DNA of 64,000 bases from the NCBI RefSeq assembly GCF_000169335.1, contig NZ_AAXW01000024.1:1-64000 (forward strand), written 5' to 3'. Positions 61,194 through 64,000 of the stretch are shown one piece after another. The notes beneath the pieces were generated by a model, which was not told where the DNA came from, did not search any database, and was given only the letters and a program-made list of their open reading frames with translations. A program made the translations under genes and the position numbers. The stretch's first letter is position 1. Each line of letters opens with the position of its first letter. This stretch comes from Crocosphaera chwakensis CCY0110. Its GTDB lineage: Bacteria; Cyanobacteriota; Cyanobacteriia; Cyanobacteriales; Microcystaceae.

Positions 61194-62474
61194 ATGAATA
61201 ACCATCTTTATCAATATTTAATGCCCACAGTGGGAACAATAGTGATGATACTTAATGTTCCCACTTTTCCTGTTATGGCTTTATCAGCGACGCAAATTAG
61301 TCGTATGGCTAAAAATGTCACCATTTTAATTGAAGGACCAGGGAGTAACGGTACTGGGGTTATTATTGATAAAACGGGTAACACTTATCGTGTTTTTACT
61401 GCTGCCCATGTGGTCGGGAATATTTACCCCGGAGAAGAAGCTTATGTGGTCACCTCTGACCAAAAACGCCATTTAATTAATACGAATAAGATAGAAACCA
61501 TTTCAGGGATGGACTTAGCCATTCTTGAATTTAATAGCGATCGCATTTATCAACCCGCTAAATTAGGAAACGGAGAAACACTGATAGAAGGAACAACCGT
61601 CTATGTGTCTGGATTTCCTTTACCTACTACGGCCATTGATGCGTCAATTTATACCTTTGTTCCTGGAAAAATTACAGCAACTGCTTCAGGAAACTTAAGA
61701 GATGGTTACGGCTTAGTTTACACCAATGATACTTTACCTGGTATGAGTGGCGGCCCTGTCTTTAACGAACAAGGGGAAGTTGTGGGTATTCATGGACGGG
61801 CTGATACTACCCAAGCGGAAAGCACAAATTACGATAACATCTACGTTAAAACAGGGTTTAACCTAGGTATTGCCATCACCCCTGATCTATTGGCCAGAGT
61901 AACCCCTCCCCAACCCCTCCCTTTATCATCCTCTCCCACCATTATTATCGATCCTGTTCAACCGTCTCAAAATTCTCCGACAAATACCTTAGTGTCGCAA
62001 ACCACAGGGGTTGATTATACAGGGTTGAAAAATCTATTACAGCAGCAAAAATGGCAACAGGCTGACGAAATGACCTACGATCTGATGACAAAAGCAGGAG
62101 ATCAAGATAATTCGGGGTTTATCACCAGTACAGAATTAGAAGATATTGCCTGTGAAGACTTACAAACTATTGATCGCCTCTGGGTAGAATACTCCCAAGG
62201 CAAATTTGGCTTGAGTGTGCAACAAAGAATTTATCAAAGTTTGGAGCTATCTGAAACCGTTGATATCAATATTTATCGTCAATTTTCTCAACAAGTAGGA
62301 TGGACAAAACAAGACAATCCCAATGAGCCGGAGTATTATTTATATGATGACCTTAATTTCTCTCTTAATGCCCCGCCTGGTCATTTACCCCGTTGGAGTT
62401 GGGGCTTAAATATTGCGGTGGTTTATAGTCGAATGTCTTATTTAACGCCAAGACTCTCTGAGTGCCAATTATGA
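61194..62474 (+). CDS. Exported trypsin-like serine protease fused to a GUN4 domain
   Basis: A 426-residue two-domain protein. A signal peptide or anchor occupies about 10-32. A chymotrypsin-fold protease domain (about 35-225) has the triad histidine in FTAAHVV (about 68), the aspartate in SGMDLAIL (about 105) and the serine in LPGMSGGPVF (about 184). A Pro/Ser-rich linker follows. Residues about 275-400 are a GUN4 domain: DYTGLKNLLQQQKWQQADEM, CEDLQTIDRLWVEYSQGKFGLSVQQRI in parts, and LNFSLNAPPGHLP. GUN4 binds porphyrins and stimulates Mg-chelatase when free-standing. Here it could sense tetrapyrroles outside the cytosol; that is inference. Confidence 0.9.
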   Translation: MNNHLYQYLMPTVGTIVMILNVPTFPVMALSATQISRMAKNVTILIEGPGSNGTGVIIDKTGNTYRVFTAAHVVGNIYPGEEAYVVTSDQKRHLINTNKIETISGMDLAILEFNSDRIYQPAKLGNGETLIEGTTVYVSGFPLPTTAIDASIYTFVPGKITATASGNLRDGYGLVYTNDTLPGMSGGPVFNEQGEVVGIHGRADTTQAESTNYDNIYVKTGFNLGIAITPDLLARVTPPQPLPLSSSPTIIIDPVQPSQNSPTNTLVSQTTGVDYTGLKNLLQQQKWQQADEMTYDLMTKAGDQDNSGFITSTELEDIACEDLQTIDRLWVEYSQGKFGLSVQQRIYQSLELSETVDINIYRQFSQQVGWTKQDNPNEPEYYLYDDLNFSLNAPPGHLPRWSWGLNIAVVYSRMSYLTPRLSECQL

Positions 62475-62541
62475 AACAGAGAATAGCAAAGATAAATTAT
62501 ATCGATCAAACCTCTATTTTAAATTTTTATCTAAATTAATT

Positions 62542-64000
62542 ATGTGGAAATCTTCTAACGTTGAGTCCCCAGACCAAAACCTTGAACAGTTAAATGAAGC
62601 CCTGATACAAGCGACATTGAGGGAAAAAGCAACGCGATCGCCTCAACTGCTGGCCATCCGACCCCTAGATAGTTTGCTTCTAGCTATCGAAGCCATAGGA
62701 GAAAACCTCGAAAAACTACCCCAAACTATTCTACCCACTGTACAAGGGAGTTTGCGAGCAACCATGCAAGGGGCCAGGGAAAAAAATTGTTGTTTCGGTC
62801 ATCAAGATAAAGTGTCTACAGTGGCAGTCAGTCCCGACGGAAGTATTATTGTTAGTGGGAGTTGGGATGGAACCATTCGCCTCTGGAACCCTCAAGGACA
62901 ATTACTGAGAGATCCTTTATTAGGCCACGGGGAAAAAGTTACCGCCTTGGCCTTTAGTGCTGATGGTCGATATTTAATCAGTGGCAGTAGCGATCGCACC
63001 TTCATCATCTGGAACCGACAAGGAGAAGCGGTTACCAATCGAATTGAAGGCCACAACGCAGGAATTACAGCATTAGCTTGTAGTCCAAAAGGAGATTACT
63101 TTATCACAGGTAGCAGCGATCGCAGCTTGAAACTGTGGGATTTTGATGGGGAACCCCTAAAACCGCCTTTTCAGGGACATGATGGAGAAATTACTAGCAT
63201 TGCCATTAGTCCCGATGGTCAAATCATTGTCAGTAGTAGTTGGGATAAAACTTTACGTTTGTGGAATTTAGAAGGAAAAGAAATCATTGATCCCATTACC
63301 GTTCATCAACAACGGATTGAATCCGTTGCGTTTAGTCCCGATGGTCAATATTTTATCAGTGGCAGTTGGGACAAAACCATTCGTCTTTGGAATCTAGAAG
63401 GAACAGAAATTTGTCCCCCCATCAAAGGCCACGAAGATTATATTTTATGTGTAGCCATTAGTCCCGATGGTGAAATGATTGCCAGTGGTAGCAGCGATCG
63501 CACCATTCGCATTCATAACCGTTACGGACAAATGATTTATGACCCTTTCTTAGGCCATCAAGGTTCGGTTCGAGACATCGCTTTTACCCCCGATGGAAAA
63601 ACCTTAATTAGTGGCAGTAGTGACCACGAGGTACGCTTTTGGGATATTGAAGGTCAACGGTTGTTTAAAGCGACTCAAAGCCAATATTGTGCGGTTTGGT
63701 CTGTAGGAATAAGTCCTGATGGTGAACGGTTGATCAGTAATTGGGGTAATGGATCAATTCGTTTCTGGAATTTAGTGGGAAAATCTATCAGCAACCCCAT
63801 TCAAGCCCATAATGGAGATGTCACTTGCATGGCTTATAGTCCCCAAGGAGACAAGTTTGTTACCGGTAGTTGGGATGAAACCATTCGTATTTGGACGGCT
63901 GCCGGAAAGCCTCTAACTGAGTTAATTAAAGCCCATGATGGGGATGTAACTTGTTTAGCCTATCATCCCCAAGGGAATTATATTGTTACTGGGGGACGTG
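62542..64000 (+). CDS. WD40-repeat protein, 3' end cut by the window
   Basis: An ATG at 62542 opens a frame that continues past the window end (486 codons seen). After a helical N-terminal 85 residues, about ten WD40 units of roughly 40-42 residues follow, each ending in the form SGSWDGTIRLWN or SGSSDRTIRIHN. It should fold as one or more beta-propellers and act as a protein-binding scaffold. In several repeats the Ser-Asp-Arg turn is encoded by the HIP1 octamer GCGATCGC (62992, 63116, 63498). No enzymatic domain is visible in the part shown. Confidence 0.9.
   Translation, partial: MWKSSNVESPDQNLEQLNEALIQATLREKATRSPQLLAIRPLDSLLLAIEAIGENLEKLPQTILPTVQGSLRATMQGAREKNCCFGHQDKVSTVAVSPDGSIIVSGSWDGTIRLWNPQGQLLRDPLLGHGEKVTALAFSADGRYLISGSSDRTFIIWNRQGEAVTNRIEGHNAGITALACSPKGDYFITGSSDRSLKLWDFDGEPLKPPFQGHDGEITSIAISPDGQIIVSSSWDKTLRLWNLEGKEIIDPITVHQQRIESVAFSPDGQYFISGSWDKTIRLWNLEGTEICPPIKGHEDYILCVAISPDGEMIASGSSDRTIRIHNRYGQMIYDPFLGHQGSVRDIAFTPDGKTLISGSSDHEVRFWDIEGQRLFKATQSQYCAVWSVGISPDGERLISNWGNGSIRFWNLVGKSISNPIQAHNGDVTCMAYSPQGDKFVTGSWDETIRIWTAAGKPLTELIKAHDGDVTCLAYHPQGNYIVTGGR

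Noticed and set aside
1..64000. tRNA, rRNA, tmRNA, riboswitch and CRISPR searches by eye
   Set aside because: No T-loop-like GGTTCGAATCC sequence, rRNA segment, riboswitch core or spaced repeat array was seen; a covariance-model scan would be needed to exclude small RNAs.

Overview
The window looks like chromosome from a low-GC, unicellular, probably nitrogen-fixing cyanobacterium of the Crocosphaera/Cyanothece type. The reasons are the many HIP1 octamers (GCGATCGC, dozens by eye, both in genes and between them), the AT-rich codon use, and a cyanobacterial gene set: crtQ, an RbcR-type LysR regulator, a Tab2/Atab2 protein, COP23, DASH cryptochrome, an FdC1-type ferredoxin, ctaA and a CuA-less terminal oxidase. 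The genus is an inference; no rRNA or tRNA gene was seen.

Layout. 1-7 kb: a DMT transporter cut by the window edge, conserved hypotheticals, a REP-associated transposase (RAYT) between inverted REP palindromes, and the large subunit of class I ribonucleotide reductase. 7-11 kb: a SNF2 helicase and a DUF4168 protein. 11.4-17.7 kb: the carotenoid gene crtQ with an SRPBCC partner, then a complete type II restriction-modification system of the BglII/BstYI kind with its controller gene, then a NnrU/Z-ISO-like gene and rbcR. 17.9-21.7 kb: hisZ, a J-domain/TPR protein, an inositol monophosphatase and a ferredoxin. 22-27 kb: an export operon made of a transposase-derived HTH protein, a C39-peptidase ABC exporter and a HlyD adaptor. 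27-33 kb: dienelactone hydrolase, a GTPase, and an island of small immunity-like genes with decayed copies and an intact IS66-type insertion. 33-45.6 kb: mostly housekeeping (copper ATPase, FHA protein, holB, ybaB, hemC, Tab2, Ap4A phosphorylase, typA), broken by a compact three-gene GIY-YIG operon and a HicAB toxin-antitoxin pair. 46-49 kb: a two-gene AAA-ATPase plus TOPRIM-like cassette that resembles PARIS/OLD-type phage defence. 49-53 kb: argJ, a Uma2 nuclease, DASH cryptochrome. 53-59 kb: a type II NADH dehydrogenase divergent from a five-gene operon for an alternative terminal oxidase. 59-64 kb: a sirohydrochlorin chelatase-like gene, COP23, a trypsin-GUN4 fusion and a WD40 protein cut by the window end.

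How genes work together. NDH-2 plus the CuA-less oxidase would form a short quinone-based respiratory chain. This block is flanked by a duplicated cryptochrome/chelatase junction, which marks it as a later insertion. CrtQ and the Z-ISO-like protein act in the same step series of carotene synthesis and are separated here only by the restriction-modification system. The methyltransferase and controller genes share an identical 11-bp operator-like palindrome. The best candidates for undescribed biology are the ATPase/TOPRIM-like pair, the GIY-YIG three-gene operon, the immunity-like island and the export operon with a domesticated transposase domain.
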